Origin: Sinotaia quadrata
Taxonomy: Eukaryota; Mollusca; Gastropoda; Architaenioglossa; Viviparidae
Reading direction: 5' to 3'
NCBI GenBank assembly: GCA_028829895.1
Contig: CM054182.1
Coordinates: 4,620,501-4,684,500 of the forward strand
Length of the DNA: 64,000 bases
The notes below the pieces were generated by a model. The model saw only the letters and a program-made list of their open reading frames with translations, ran no database searches and was not told the origin of the DNA. Positions 50,419-63,597 of this stretch are shown here, in pieces; position 1 is the first letter of the stretch; every line of letters begins with the position of its first letter. A program made the position numbers and the translations under genes.

Positions 50419-50592
50419 TTAATAAAAAGGAGATGGCATAATCCGACTGTAAAAGCATCTCCGCTCAACTGCTTTCCGTTTTCGGGATGGCACAGGGTAT
50501 ATCAGATCTAAATCGATTTCGAAGCATCGGAGTGGTGAGCAGCAATCTGCGTCACTTATGCATGGTTCAAAGAAGCACAGGTGGCGTTTGAC
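50419..50592 (-). CDS. conotoxin-like gene B, cysteine-rich terminal exon
   Basis: Acceptor TTTGTAG (50593) followed in phase 0 by Val-Lys-Arg, a dibasic processing site, then six cysteines in C-C-CC-C-C order (loops 4, 5, 0, 4 and 22) and an 11-residue tail to TAA at 50421-50419; 57 codons plus stop. The S-D-A-D-CC core and R-K-R-K patch are shared with gene A. Most other positions differ: about 20 codons change the amino acid against about one silent change by hand count. The pattern fits an inhibitor-cystine-knot venom peptide released from a propeptide; receptor unknown. This exon is intact and better framed than A's. The preceding signal/propeptide exon is frameshifted, so a full precursor is not guaranteed. 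Confidence 0.65.
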   Translation of the reverse strand, partial: VKRHLCFFEPCISDADCCSPLRCFEIDLDLIYPVPSRKRKAVERRCFYSRIMPSPFY

Positions 50593-51459
50593 CTACAAAC
50601 AAATTATTTCATTGGTCACACTGCTGATCTCTCTGACGTGTACAGCGATTGGCTATTTTTTAACATCAAGTGTTTTCATGGTTATCACTTTACGTTTTAG
50701 AGTTTACTATTAGTTTAGGCAACTACAGTATAGTTTAGTGACTAAATCATAATTATATTGTAGATGGAACTGCTTAACTGTAGGTAAATTGTAAAATTTC
50801 AAATGCAATTATAAGTATTCTGTACATGATAATTATTATTTATTATTATAAATAATTTAAAAAATTATCTTAAATAAATTGTTGGTATAGGTTGTAGATT
50901 GTTTAATTTTGTTTATATAAAATTTACGCATATATATTTTTTTAGTTTAAAAAGTGGAAGTACAGGTAAAACTCTAAAAGAAATATACCTGATTTATAGA
51001 TACAAAATGTGTATTTCCGAAAATTTAAACTCGAGTAACTCAGATTAAAATTTACAATTTTAGCTTATATACGAACATTATTATCCTGTAATGTAGAAAC
51101 AGAAAGATCGAGTTAAGAAATACAATATTCTTTAGTTATAATGCTTTGTATACGAGATTGTATGACGTGTTTATATACGAGATTGTATGACGTGTTTATA
51201 TACGAGATTGTATGACGTGTTTACATACGAGATTGTATGACGTGTTTATATACGAGATTGTATGAATTGTTTGTATACGAGATTGTATGTAGAGTTGAGA
51301 ACATAAATAATACAGGACAATACAACGTGGACACTCCATTAACCCTTTCAAAACAATAGTAGACAAGTTACTATTTTTTTTATGAATATGATTTAACTTT
51401 ATTGTCCTATGGGTTTGTCTTTCGAGATTTAAATAAAAGAAAACAATCGCTCGTTTCAC
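50593..51459 (-). other. intron of toxin-like gene B
   Basis: Equivalent of 33349-34151, expanded by tandem GAGATTGTATGACGTGTTTATATAC units at about 51155-51290. Confidence 0.55.
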
Positions 51460-51652
51460 AAACCATTCATTCATATGACGTAATCGCTCGGGGTGAAGGA
51501 ATAATTTTCTAACTAATGGATGATGAAAATGAAGAAAAGGGGGAAGTAAATAAGTAAGGAAAATGTGACAAATTATCAAAATGCAAACGTGCGGCAATTT
51601 CCATTATGAAAACAGCTAGAAGTAAAAGTACAAAGAAAACTAATAGGAACAT
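51460..51652 (-). pseudogene. conotoxin-like gene B, signal/propeptide exon with frameshift
   Basis: Equivalent of 34152-34343. The ATG at 51652-51650 and hydrophobic signal are retained with a few substitutions. A run of five G at 51539-51543 (four in A at 34231-34234) shifts the frame inside the propeptide, and a stop follows soon after. Downstream of the shift the frame used by A resumes as an open stretch, reachable from an alternative ATG at 51597 with its own hydrophobic start. Possible explanations: a pseudogene, a homopolymer sequencing error, or an alternative start. The one-base difference is exactly what the two copies show and nothing is corrected here. Confidence 0.5.
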
Positions 51653-52248
51653 AAAGTTGTTAAAATGTCTGAGAGTCCTGGAGCTATTTAGCTTTACCCC
51701 AACTTAATAAAAGAAGATAAATGTTTAAATCTTAAGTTCAAATAATATGTTTTATTAAGCCCTACTGACTCATAATTAATTTTATATGCAATGAGGTTTT
51801 TACTAATAGATTGAATTTTAGATTACTTACAGAGTGTTTTTAATACCCTTCAAAATTAGGTTGTGTGCATTTGAAGAAAAGATAACACAATCAGCCATGC
51901 AGAAAATGATGATCTACAGTTAGATGTGTTTGTTACATCAGAGTTGGTTGTGGAAGATCCCCGTGCAGAAAAATATGATAATCATTTACATGTGTATATA
52001 TCATTTCGGTTAATGGCTTCCTGTATAGAAGAATGAAGAAGGTCATAGGTCAAATAAAAGTAATGCTGTCAATGCTGGCTGCAGAAATCCCATTCAAGAA
52101 AATGATGGAGACAAAATTATACTTGTTGTATGTAGCTTTCTCAATCTGTCAGTTCATTGTCATCTCTAGTCTCACTGGATTGCTCACCTAGGTACCTCTC
52201 TGACAAAGTTTTGGTGTCAAAAGGTGTTCTTTAGTGGTTCCAAAGTGG
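51653..52248. other. 5' flank of toxin-like gene B
   Basis: Near-identical to 34344-34938; no discrete promoter element recognised. Confidence 0.35.
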
Positions 52249-52498
52249 TTCACCGACAAATGCGCGCCGACAAAAAACGCGATGGACAAAAGCGCGACGA
52301 CGCGTTCTAACCCTAACTCTAACTCTAACCCTAACCTTAACTCTAACACTAACCCTACCCCCTAATCCTAACTCTAACCCTAACCTAACCATAACCTAAC
52401 CATAACCTAACCATAACCTAACCATACCCTAACTCTAACCCTATCGTGCATTTGTCGGTGCGCGCAATAGTCGTTCGCGCATTTTCCGGGTCATCACC
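52249..52498. mobile_element. GC-rich MITE-like element with telomere-like core (B)
   Basis: Counterpart of 34939-35153. The inner (CCCTAA)-like array (52308-52443) is about 35 bp longer and more degenerate, with CCTAACTCTAA variants. Inverted arms are conserved (CGTGCATTTGTC in place of CGCGCATTTGTC). Confidence 0.6.
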
Positions 52499-52602
52499 AT
52501 AGTAACTCATAAAAAGTGACCGCCTTTCTTTAGGTTGGATTTAGACTTCCCTGTTTATAGGCTAAGTAGGCTAAGTCAAATTGTGCTGAAATGTTATTCA
52601 GA

Positions 52603-52715
52603 CTCACCATTAAATCAATTGGTGACTCAAGTTGATGCCACTCACCATTAAATCAATTGGTGACTCAAGTTGATGCCACTCACCATTAAATCAAGTGGTG
52701 ACTCAAGTTGATGCT
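52603..52715. repeat. ~39-bp minisatellite (B)
   Basis: Three units; four in A. Confidence 0.9.
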
Positions 52716-52807
52716 ACACAACATCATCATTGAAGTTTCTTCAGGCTTGGTATTATCCATTGTCAAAGTCTGCAAGGAATTAATCAGTCCACCCTGAAAT
52801 CGCATCT

Positions 52808-53155
52808 AGAGGCAAAATCTGCTGTCCACAGGCAAAATATGGTGTCCTCAGGCAAAATCTGCTGTCCACAGGCAAAATCTGCTGTCCACAGGCAAAATGT
52901 GCTATCATAGGCAAAATCTGCTGTCCACAAGCAAAATGTGCTATCATAGGCAAAATGGCCTGTCCACAGGCAAAATCTGCTGTCCTCAAACAAAATATGC
53001 TGTCCACAGGCAAAATGTGCTATCTTAGGCAAAATAAGCTATCCACAGGCAAAATATGCTGTCCACAGGCAAAATGTGCTATCATAGGCAAAATGGCCTG
53101 TCCACAGGCAAAATGTGTTGTCCACAGGCAACATCTGCTGTCCACAGGCAAACTG
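52808..53155. repeat. ~19/20-bp minisatellite (B)
   Basis: Counterpart of 35505-35950, about five units shorter. Confidence 0.95.
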
Positions 53156-53998
53156 TCCTATCTGACTGTTCCGACAATCCACAATGAATCATTCAATAAT
53201 TAATTATCTTGTCAAGGAAGTGGAAGATCTCTCTCTAGTTGAATTGAAAGTGTTAAAAACACTCTTGCTGCTTTACCATCACAACATTTCTGAATGTCTA
53301 GCAGGGCATAACAAAAAATAAAAATAAATTCCACTATGCAGAATTGTGTTCTCCAAACTCTCAGTCTCAAATCTCATACTGACATTGTCTTACCCTCTTT
53401 CAGCCTGATGACTTTCTTGTTTCAGTGAAAAAATAAAATAAGGCCCCTAACTGAATCTTCAATTCAAACTGATGATAAAAATCATGAAGAGAGAAATATT
53501 TACTAAGACATGGTGCCGGCCATCACCGTGGACCAGGAGGGCTAGATAGCACATGGCAAATTCAAAAACTCTCTTTTTCTGCCTCTCTTGTTTCTTTCTC
53601 CCTCTCCTGACAAAAACATAAATTTATATTCACTACATTTCTCAGTGCCCCATAGTGGGCAAAAATAAAAATGCTGCTCCATTGAATAGGTAAACTGTGT
53701 ACCAACTAAATCATAGGTCTACTAATTAATTGTCGTGGTCCTAGCATGTACTGGTAAATAAAACTAAACACTAATTAAATTTTGATCAAATTTGTTACCT
53801 CAGAATCTCTCGCATCTTCTCGTATTTTCATACAATAAATCATCCAGCCCAGTGTCATTAAAATAAGGTGTGATCTGTCTCCCATTGCAGATGACTGCTT
53901 AGGGGTTCATAAGAGTTATTGGATTACCTATCACATCAGGCATAAAAATATTTATTACCTTGAATCACCTCGAGTTCAAACTACTCCATTTGTTCTAA

Positions 53999-54290
53999 CT
54001 GCTAAGTTCTTAAACACTTAGTACATATCACTACAGTTAATACATTTAGAAAAACTGTTAAGTTCTTAAACACTTAGTACATATCACTACAGTTAATACA
54101 TTTAGAAAAACTGTTAAGTTCTTAAACACTTAGTACACATAACTACAAGTAATACATTTAGAAAAAAAAGTAGTTCTTAAACACTTAGTACACATAACTA
54201 CAAGTAATACATTTAGAAAAAAAATGTAGTTCTTAAACACTTAGTACATATAACTACAGGTAATACATTTAGGAAAAAAAAGTAGTTCTC
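53999..54290. repeat. ~55-bp minisatellite (B)
   Basis: Counterpart of 36808-37050 with one extra unit. Confidence 0.9.
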
Positions 54291-54811
54291 TCACCAAAAC
54301 TCTCTAAGTTTCTAACGTGTACAAGAATTGAATAATTCTAAAAGTAAAACAAAAGTTTCAAAATAAGAGAGTTCTTTTTATCAAACAATTTGTTCTTTTG
54401 ACTTCTCTGCTAGGAATGTCCCAGGGGGACCTTAAAGCCTCTGATTTTATTTGAGGTGGAAGGGGTGAAAAAGGTCACACCAGTTAGGCCCACCCCCTTA
54501 ACTGCCCTCTCTTGGTGGGTGAAAGTGTACAACAAGAAAACAATATATAGAAATATTAAAAAAATATATAGAAATTAATATAACCATTAGCAGTACAGTA
54601 TAACCATATTTAATAACTGGTAATTTGAAATAAATGTATTTTAAGCTTGTTAGTTGTATTCTCAAAATAGGCGTTTAGAAAGAATTCAGATCCAATCTCG
54701 ATTGCCCTTACACTAATGTGTAAATTTCATGGTTGCCTCCCTTAGACAGACTATCATGACCAAACCATGTGCGACAAAATTAAATTAAAATATAATGCTG
54801 GCAAGTAGGCA

Positions 54812-55078
54812 GCCCGAATTTTGTGACATTCTTCTGGTAAGAAAATGATTATAAATCAAGAAAGCATCCCGAATTCTGTGACATTCTTCTGGTAAGAAAA
54901 TGATTATAAATCAAAAAGCATCCCGAATTTTGTGACATTCTTCTGGTAAGAAAATGATTATAAATCAAGAAAGCATGCCGAATTCTGTGACATTCTTCTG
55001 GTAAGAAAATGATTATAAATCAAAAAGCATGCCGAATTCTGTGACATTCTTCTGGTAAGAAAATGATTATAAATCAAA
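54812..55078. repeat. ~53-bp minisatellite (B)
   Basis: Five units; four in A (37570-37785). Variants CATCCCG and CATGCCG alternate. Confidence 0.9.
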
Positions 55079-55199
55079 ACTCAATGACAATTAAACGTCT
55101 ATCACTTAGATTGTTTGCCTGTGCTGAAAATAAAAATAATTAAGTGACAAGTCAAATTTTTAAAAGGCAAAACTACAGCAAACAAAAAACCCCGATGAA

Positions 55200-55945
55200 C
55201 TGACATGTCAAATTTAAATAAAGGAAAAGCAAACAAATAAATCAGTCAACCGACAAATCTAATTTAAATATAGGCAAAAGACCAAAAGTATAAAACGGTT
55301 CAAGTGACAAATCAAATTTAAATATAGGCAATACACCAAAAGAATAAAACGGTTCAAGTGACAAATCAAATTTAAATAAAGGCAAAAGACCAAAAGAAAA
55401 AAACGGTTCAAGAGACAAATCAAATTTAAATAAAGGCAAAAGTCCAAAAGAATAAAACGGTTCAAATGACAAATCATGTTTAAATAAAGGCAAAAAACCC
55501 AAAAGTATAAAACGGTTCAAATGACAAATCAAATTTAAATAAAGGCAAATATACCCAAAAGTATAAAACGGTTCAAATGACAAATCTAATTTAAATAAAG
55601 GAAAAACACTAAAGAAAAGTAAATCGAGCAAATGACAAATGAAATTAAAATTTTTTAATAAAACATGCAAAAACGATTAAGTGACAAATGAAATTTAAGT
55701 AAAGGCAAAAAGAAAATGAAAACGATTACGTGACACATGAAATTTAAATAAAGGCAAAAAGAAAACGAAAACGATTAAGTGACAAATAAATTGAAATGAA
55801 AGACAAAGAACAAATTAAGTGACGTGTGAAATATAAATAAAAAGAAAATACAAACAAGAAATGATTGAAGAAATAAATTTAAATAAAGGCGAAATCAAAC
55901 AAATAAAAACGAATAAGTGACAAATCAAAATTAAATAAATACACC
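55200..55945. repeat. ~55-bp degenerate minisatellite (B)
   Basis: Counterpart of 37905-38545, two units longer. Confidence 0.9.
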
Positions 55946-56246
55946 CCCTCCAAAATAAAAGCAGTAAAATTAAAGTACTATCCACACAAAAATAAAGTAT
56001 TTGCTGTTTAAAAGTTTTATTAGATTTGCCATATAAATCATTTACCATTTGACGATTTTATGATCAGGGTCATAAGGGTAAGCAAGGTCATCATAAGAAG
56101 AGGCGACATTTTCGTTATTCCTGAAAATAAATAAAATATTCCTAACAGTTTTATTTTAATTTGATACACTTTGAAAGGTTTACTACTGTAATTATATTTC
56201 TGAAAACATAAATTAACATCATGCAACTATTTATTATTCGTAAGAT

Positions 56247-56402
56247 TTCATTCACTGCTAAGTGTGTACTTGTTTTTGTCATCAGGGGTAGATAATGCTT
56301 TCATTCAATGCTAAGTGTGTACTTGTTTTTGTCATCAGGGGTAGATAATGCATTCATTCACTGCTAAGTGTGTACTTGTTTTTGTCATCAGGGGTAGATA
56401 AA
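56247..56402. repeat. ~53-bp minisatellite (B)
   Basis: Three units; four in A (38838-39055). Confidence 0.9.
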
Positions 56403-56504
56403 CCGAGTCGTAAATTCCGCTTTTTGAATGAACGTGTTGTCCGTACTGTCACTACATTTGGAGAATCGGAAATACTTGTTTACTTACGTTCTATTCCTCA
56501 TCTT

Positions 56505-56795
56505 TCGCATTCTTAACATTCCAGACAGTACATAGAAGTTTCTTATTTCGCATTCTTAACATTCCAGACAGTATATAGAAGTTTCTTATTTCGCATTCTT
56601 AACATAATTTCCAATTCCAGACAGTATATAGAAATTTCGCATTCTTAACATAATTTCCAGTTTCAGACAGTATATAGAAGTTTCTTATTTCGCATTCTTA
56701 ACATAATTTCCAGTTCCAGACAGTATATAGAAGTTTCTTATTTCGCATTCTTAACATAATTTCCAGTTCCAAACAGTATATAGACGTTTCTTATT
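56505..56795. repeat. ~53-bp minisatellite (B)
   Basis: Counterpart of 39160-39515 with shortened unit variants. Confidence 0.9.
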
Positions 56796-56875
56796 TCGAA
56801 TTTCTTGGATACAGTATAATAGTACGAGAGTAGGTTATGAAAGACTTCTTATTTTTTCTTTTTTATAAACTATAG

Positions 56876-56937
56876 AAAGATAGATAGAAGATAGATAGAT
56901 AGATAGATAGATAGAAGATAGATAGATAGATAGAAGG

Positions 56938-56977
<40 letters not shown>

Positions 56978-57000
56978 AGATAGATAGATAGATAGATAGC
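56876..57000. repeat. (GATA)n microsatellite (B)
   Basis: Interrupted GATA array, longer than in A. Confidence 0.95.
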
Positions 57001-57117
57001 GTTACTTAGATTGTACATCTTGTGGTTATTAGAAATAGAAGTATTTTGGAATGTAAAAATAAAAAAAGTGACTCCTTAACTTCTTCAACAAGGTAAAATA
57101 ACGTGTAAACCGCTGTG

Positions 57118-57292
57118 ACAGTCATAGATGTTGATTTTATTTGTTTGTTGCATGACAAGTGGACTAACGTTTGTATTACAGTCATATATGTTGTCTAGTA
57201 ACAAGTGGAATAGCGTTTTTAGTACAGTCATAGATGTTGATTTTATTTGTTGTCCAGTGACAAGTGAAATAACGTTTTTATTACAGACAGAT
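57118..57292. repeat. ~59-bp minisatellite (B)
   Basis: Counterpart of 39815-40095, two units shorter. Confidence 0.9.
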
Positions 57293-58184
57293 AAAGAGAG
57301 TTATCAAGCGTTTAGATTATTATGAATTACGGCGTTATAAGAATTTGGAATTCGCTAGCAGTGTACACTGTATTGTATAATTCCACCCACCCACCCCAAA
57401 AAAAACAAACAAAAATTAAATCAAATGAAATACAAAAACAACGTTAATAGGTTTTTACGGTCAATATTGTATAATAGTTTATGTAAACATACCAATTAAC
57501 TTTAAAAGATCCGCACGGAATATCTTGAAAAAAAAATCATTACATAAACAATTGAGCAACTCTAACTGACGTTAAAACTATAAATAGCGCATATAGCCAA
57601 AGTTCAAGGCTATAGATGTCATAAATGAATATTAAACCGATACAATATTGGGTCGACGTTCCGCCTAATACTTTCTGTCAGGACAATAATAATGAAGTTC
57701 CAAACGTTTTACAGATATGTATATATTATTATTAAACAAATAAACAAACTTCAACATCGACATTTTGACTACGTAATCTTTATCAGAAGTGTACAGTTAT
57801 AATTATCAATGAAAGTGAACAATTATGTGTTAATCCAATTCGTGTATGAAAACATACTTAAATAGGAATTTTCGTTTGAAGGCATACTTTTTCATACATC
57901 AAAAGGCTTATATATTTTATTTTTCAATTGTTATTGTTAGTAATAGATGAATTGACATGATGAAGATAATTCACTCAAATCATTAGCTTTTGTAATTTGT
58001 CTTTGTATTTTTTTAAACAGAGTATAAGAAAACGATAAAATTTAAATGTTTTGTTTAAAAATTTTAACCCGTTAATTTTCAAATAAATATGATTTAATTA
58101 TTCTTAAAATATTCTCAAATGAAAACAAACAAAACCTTCCAGCGTTGTGGTGGAGAATATATTTTATACTAATTTTATTCACAA

Positions 58185-58575
58185 CAATAACAAGAAAAGC
58201 AAAGAAAGAAACTAGCTATGGTATTTTACTCACAACAAGAAAACAAAGAAAGAAACTAGCTATGGTATTTTACTCACAACAAGAAAACAAAGAAAGAAAC
58301 TAGTTATGGTATTTTACTCACAACAAGAAAACAAAGAAAGAAACTAGCTATGGTATTTTACTCATAACAAGAAAACAAAGAAACTAGCTATGGTATTTTA
58401 CTCACAACAAGAAAACAAAGAAAGAAACTAGCTATGGTATTTTACTCATAACAAGAAAACAAAGAAACTAGCTATGGTATTTTAATCACAACAAGAAAAG
58501 CAAAGAAGAATTAGCTATGGGATTTTATTCAAACAAGAAAACAAAGAAAAGAACTAGCTATGGTATTTTATTTTG
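58185..58575. repeat. ~44-bp minisatellite (B)
   Basis: Eight to nine units including shortened ones; six in A. Confidence 0.92.
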
Positions 58576-58607
58576 TTTGGTCGCAATTATTTACTATACA
58601 TTCTCAA

Positions 58608-59495
58608 CAGTGTCTAGATGTAGTACTGTGTAGCCAGTCAATATATTTAATGTCTAGATGTAGTACTGTGTAGCCAGTCAATATATTTAATGTCTAGATG
58701 TAGTACTGTGTAGCCAGTCAATATACTTAATGTCTAGATGTAGTACTGTGTAGGCAGTCGATATATTCAATGAACAAGACTGTATATTGTTAGATACTTA
58801 AGGTCTAGATGTAGTACTGTATAGCCAGTCAATATATTTAATGTCTAGATGTAGTACTGTATAGCCAGTCAATATATTCAATGTCTAGATGTAGTACTGG
58901 TAGCCAGTCAATATATTTAATGTCTAGATATAGTACTGTATAGCCAGTCGGTATATTCAACGAAAAACACTGTATATTATCAGATACTTAAGGTCTAGAT
59001 GTAGTACTGTGTAGCCAGTCGATATATTCAATGAAAAAGACTGTATATTATCAGATACCTAAGGTCTAGATGTAGTACTGTGTAGCCAGTCGATATATTC
59101 AATGAACAAGACTGTATATTATCAGATACTTAACGTCTAGATGTAGTACTGTGTAGCCAGTCGATATATTCAATGAAAAAGAGTGTATATTATCAGATAC
59201 CTAAGGTCTAGATGTAGTACTGTGTAGCCAGTCGATATATTAAATGAACAAGACTGTATATTGTTAGATACTTAAGGTCTAGATGTAGTACTGTGTAGCC
59301 AGTCGATATATTCAATGAAAAAGAGTGTATATTATCAGATACCTAAGGTCTAGATGTAGTACTGTGTAGCCAGTCAATATATTCAATGAACAAGACTGTA
59401 TATTGTTAGATACTTAAGGTCTAGATGTAGTACTGTGTAGCCAGTCGATATATTAAATGAACAAGACTGTATATTGTTAGATACTTAAGGTCTAC
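58608..59495. repeat. ~40-bp higher-order minisatellite, expanded (B)
   Basis: Counterpart of 41308-41728 but about twice as long. The extra length comes mainly from an ~85-bp composite unit (GTCTAGATGTAGTACTGTG plus ATGAAnAAGACTGTATATT) repeated about seven times. Confidence 0.93.
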
Positions 59496-60204
59496 CTGCT
59501 TGCTGTCGACTTCCCGCTGAGCTCTCTCAAACTGCCAACTGTCTGTGGCGTTGTGGAGTTAAATGCGAGATTTTCCAATTACTGTTGCACGTTGTGATAA
59601 CGTCACTGATAACGTCACTGATAACGTCATTGGAAACAATAGGCTACATTCTGAAGATTTCAATAGAATTAGTAATCAGTCGTGAATCACGACGTCTGAT
59701 TACTGGGGAAATTTTCTTCTAAGGGAAGTAATCCTTTTTTAAACGGTTCCAAAGGTTTAAGAGGATTTATTGCCAGTATCAAACCGCACAATTAAATCTC
59801 ATGCAAACAAATTACTTATAGTTATTAAATAGTCAAACAAAGAGTCATACACATTACTTATAGTTATTAAATAGTCAAACAAAGAGTCATACACATTACT
59901 TATAGTTATTAAATAGTCATGAATGCACGTATTCAATACAATATTCAGAATATCTCTCTAATAGTACATGTGACTCGGTAATGTCACGCACACTGACCCA
60001 TCCTCTTCATGACACATGCACGCATGTGTGAAACAAACCATAGAAGAGGTCTCTGACTGGACCTCCTGTACATCCATTTTCATGAAGAACTTTTCTCAGC
60101 TCAATTCCAAACCAGAGAAATAACTGGACTGAAACAAAGATCCTTGCAAGCTAACACATGCTGTATTGTATATTTTGTAATGGTTTTCTAATTGTTTGTC
60201 CAGA

Positions 60205-60475
60205 ACTAATTCCTCTGATTACAAATTCACTATCCTGAAAAGAATTATAGATTAAATAAATAATGTGTGTCCAGAGTTAATTCCCCTAGTCACAAATTCA
60301 CTATCCTGAAAAGAATTATAGATTAAATAAATAATGTGTGTCCAGAGTTAATTCCCCTAGTTACAAATTCACTATCCTGAAAAGAATTATAGATTAAATA
60401 AATAATGTGTGTCCAGAGTTAATTCCCCTAGTCACAAATTCACTATCCTGAAAAGAATTATAGATTAAATAAAGA
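60205..60475. repeat. 70-bp tandem repeat specific to copy B
   Basis: Four units of TTCACTATCCTGAAAAGAATTATAGATTAAATAAA and GTGTGTCCAGAGTTAATTCCCCTAGT. Copy A has a single unit at about 42375-42445. Confidence 0.92.
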
Positions 60476-60924
60476 ATGTTCTATCAATCGTTCACTTTCT
60501 TTCACACCATAAATTATACACAATAATTTTAGCAAACACCATACCTTTAGTTTCTGCAAAACATAGAGTTGTGAAAACAACTGTATTGAGAAAGTTTTTG
60601 GAATTTTGTCTCTAAAAATCATTCACTCCTTTTTTCTTGTCAGTGTGACTGCCAAATATTCTCTTGCTAAAGTTTACTTTGTTAGCTAAATGACATTTCT
60701 CTACCAATCTTGATGTATGGGATTTCTGTAGAAATGTAACCAGAAACCATCCTTTGATTTGCATTTTCACACTCTGTCAGGGGACTGGCACGTCCGCCTA
60801 TCTCTCTTATTTTATTAACCTCGTTAAATGTAAAGATATCATAATTCATAATAATCTCTTAAGGTTAATAATAATAATCTAAATAACAATACTATTTCAA
60901 ACTTATTATTTTAAACCACTTAGA

Positions 60925-61165
60925 AACATAGCGATTTTAAACTTGTTCCAAAGCTCTGACACTTTAGTTATACTCAGCTTTGTGTCTTTCCGTCTAGTTA
61001 TATAAACATAGATTTTAAACTTGTTCCATGCTCAGACACTTTAGTTAAAATCGGCCTTGTGTCTTTCCGTCTAGTTATATAAACAGAGTGATTTTAAACT
61101 TGTTCCAATGCTCTGACACTTTAGTTAAACTCATCCTTATGTCTTTCCATCTAGTTATGTAAACT
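60925..61165. repeat. ~78-bp repeat, three units (B)
   Basis: Counterpart of 42890-43135. Confidence 0.88.
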
Positions 61166-61314
61166 CCAGGTTGACGTGTCACTGTTTCAACCCCTACAAG
61201 AGGACCTATAGTATTTATGTCCCTCGGATGACGAACGCTGGGACTGGTTATGAAAAGTGTCACTAGGGTAGTGGAAATCTGGGCAACACATATGAGAAAG
61301 TTTAACGCATGTTT

Positions 61315-61640
61315 GTTAGTTCTATCGTTATTTTCGTAGTTCAAAGTGATAACCTCATGATTACCTCTTGTCCTCTGTTCGTTTAATTATAATCGTTTTC
61401 TATATATATTTATTCATAACCATTAAAAAAATCTCAACTGAATTCTGAGTTGGGGGTGGGGGGGAGCCAAATTGGCGACGTACCATTGTATCAGCATAAC
61501 AGTTGCGGATATACATATTTAACCAGTGACCCATACTCTTCACCGGCACTTGTAGATATCTTGTATCATAGCTAATTATACATAGATGGTATAAGTCATT
61601 ATTACAAAGTCATCTAAGAGTATAGTGGCAACACTCATTA
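61315..61640. repeat. direct repeat pair, left member (B)
   Basis: Counterpart of 43275-43580. Confidence 0.55.
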
Positions 61641-62159
61641 CTCTGTCTTCAATCGTCTCTTGGGGTGAGCTTTTCGAAACTGGTCCCTCCATATTTGGGT
61701 TGTACATGGAGTAGTATAACCCTGGATGGATAAGGTAAAAGCGTCTTTGTATTGTGTTAATGGTTAGGTTTTATTATGATATTATGATGCATGTTTTATT
61801 TTGAACATGTCAACATTTATTTCTTTCAGAGGCCTATGCCAAACTTAATAGAGCAATTTGACTGGACACTTAGACTCTGCAATTGCTTGTTTTTCAGGGT
61901 TTTGTTTTTGTTACTGGCTTTGATTTTTTATTTGGTTTCATCTTGTTCTTTGATTTCAATGAAATTTGGAATCTATTCCTGATGTGATGTCATGTCCTAT
62001 TGAGAGTCTACCAGTGCATCGAGATAAGTTGTGATTGCAAACGTGACTACACTATGGCTCTAACTTGCTCTATGATGAAACTATTATATACTATATATTA
62101 ATTATTTTTCTAAATCTTTGTTAACATTTCTTTTTTTAAAATTCTTGTTATTATTTTAA

Positions 62160-62478
62160 CCTTATTTGTTAGTGAAATAATTTCTATCGTTTGTTATCGT
62201 AGTCTGAAGTGATAATCTAAGGATTACGTCTTGTTCTCTGTTCGTCTATTTATAATCGTCATATATCTATTCATAAACATCGGTTCTCAGCTATAACTTA
62301 GTGGGGGCCGGAGCCAACTTGGCAGCGTACCAGTATATCGGCGTAACAGTTGCAGATATACATATATAACCAGTGAACCATGTTCTGTATCGGCACTTGT
62401 AGATGTCTTGTATCATAACTAATTACTAATATTTGATATAATTCATTATTACAAAGTCTCCCCTAGAGTGGCGACACC
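62160..62478. repeat. direct repeat pair, right member (B)
   Basis: Counterpart of 44105-44432. Confidence 0.55.
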
Positions 62479-63339
62479 CTGTACTATGCATATCAATATG
62501 CATTTAATGTCAATGTGTCATTTATCTGTAATGTTTTTATTTCATAAAAGATATACCTTATTTTTTTGTTACATTTTCGGTTGATAGGATTCTCCATCCA
62601 GAGGGCGCTGGAACCTCTCGTCGTTAAACATTAGTGTTTTAATCAACCCCTGATGTAAATCTATTTCATTTAATGCGTGCTCAAGTTTTAATGAAAGGGG
62701 AATAACTCGTCGTTAAACAGTAGTGTTTTAATCTCCCGTGATGTAAATCTATTTCATTAATGCACGCTCAAGTTATAATTAAAGGGGAATAACTTGTTAA
62801 TTATGTAGATTGTAGAGTTATTCACAAGTCAGTTACTATGACTTTGGTGACATAATCTAAGGTACGAAACTCTTCATCACCCTATCGATTTTAGAGATGA
62901 GAACTCACTTTCATGCTTGGACGGAATCAGAAATGTAATTATTGAATTTGATAACGGGACGATTTCCAGTTCAGTTTGCAGTATTTCGCCTATATCAATT
63001 TTGAACATATACTAAAAAGAGTTACCTTAATTAATGCTGATTGCATCTTTAACTTAAAGAAAAAAAGTTGAATGTTTTAAGTAGGCAATAAGAAGAGAAC
63101 AATCAACCAATATAACACATTGAGAAGATTGTGTGAGTATGTGCGTTTGTGAGAGAGGGAGTATGAGTGGACAGTGTTTGTGTGTATATGTGTGCGTGCA
63201 TGAGTTTGTGTGTGTAAGTGCATGTGTTTTTTTGTGTGTGAATGTTTGTTTGTATGCATATGTGTTTTTACGTATGAACATGTATGTGAAGTGGTGAAAT
63301 GGCTATAGGCAAAAACTCGACTTGTGTATCAAAAAGTCA

Positions 63340-63488
<149 letters not shown>

Positions 63489-63597
63489 TTCTACCTTATG
63501 TTATAACTTTTAATCTTCTTTTTACCAGGTTATCGATGACGTTTGCCAATTAATTATGTGCGATATGATGGACAGAATGACCGAGTATTTTGTAAAT

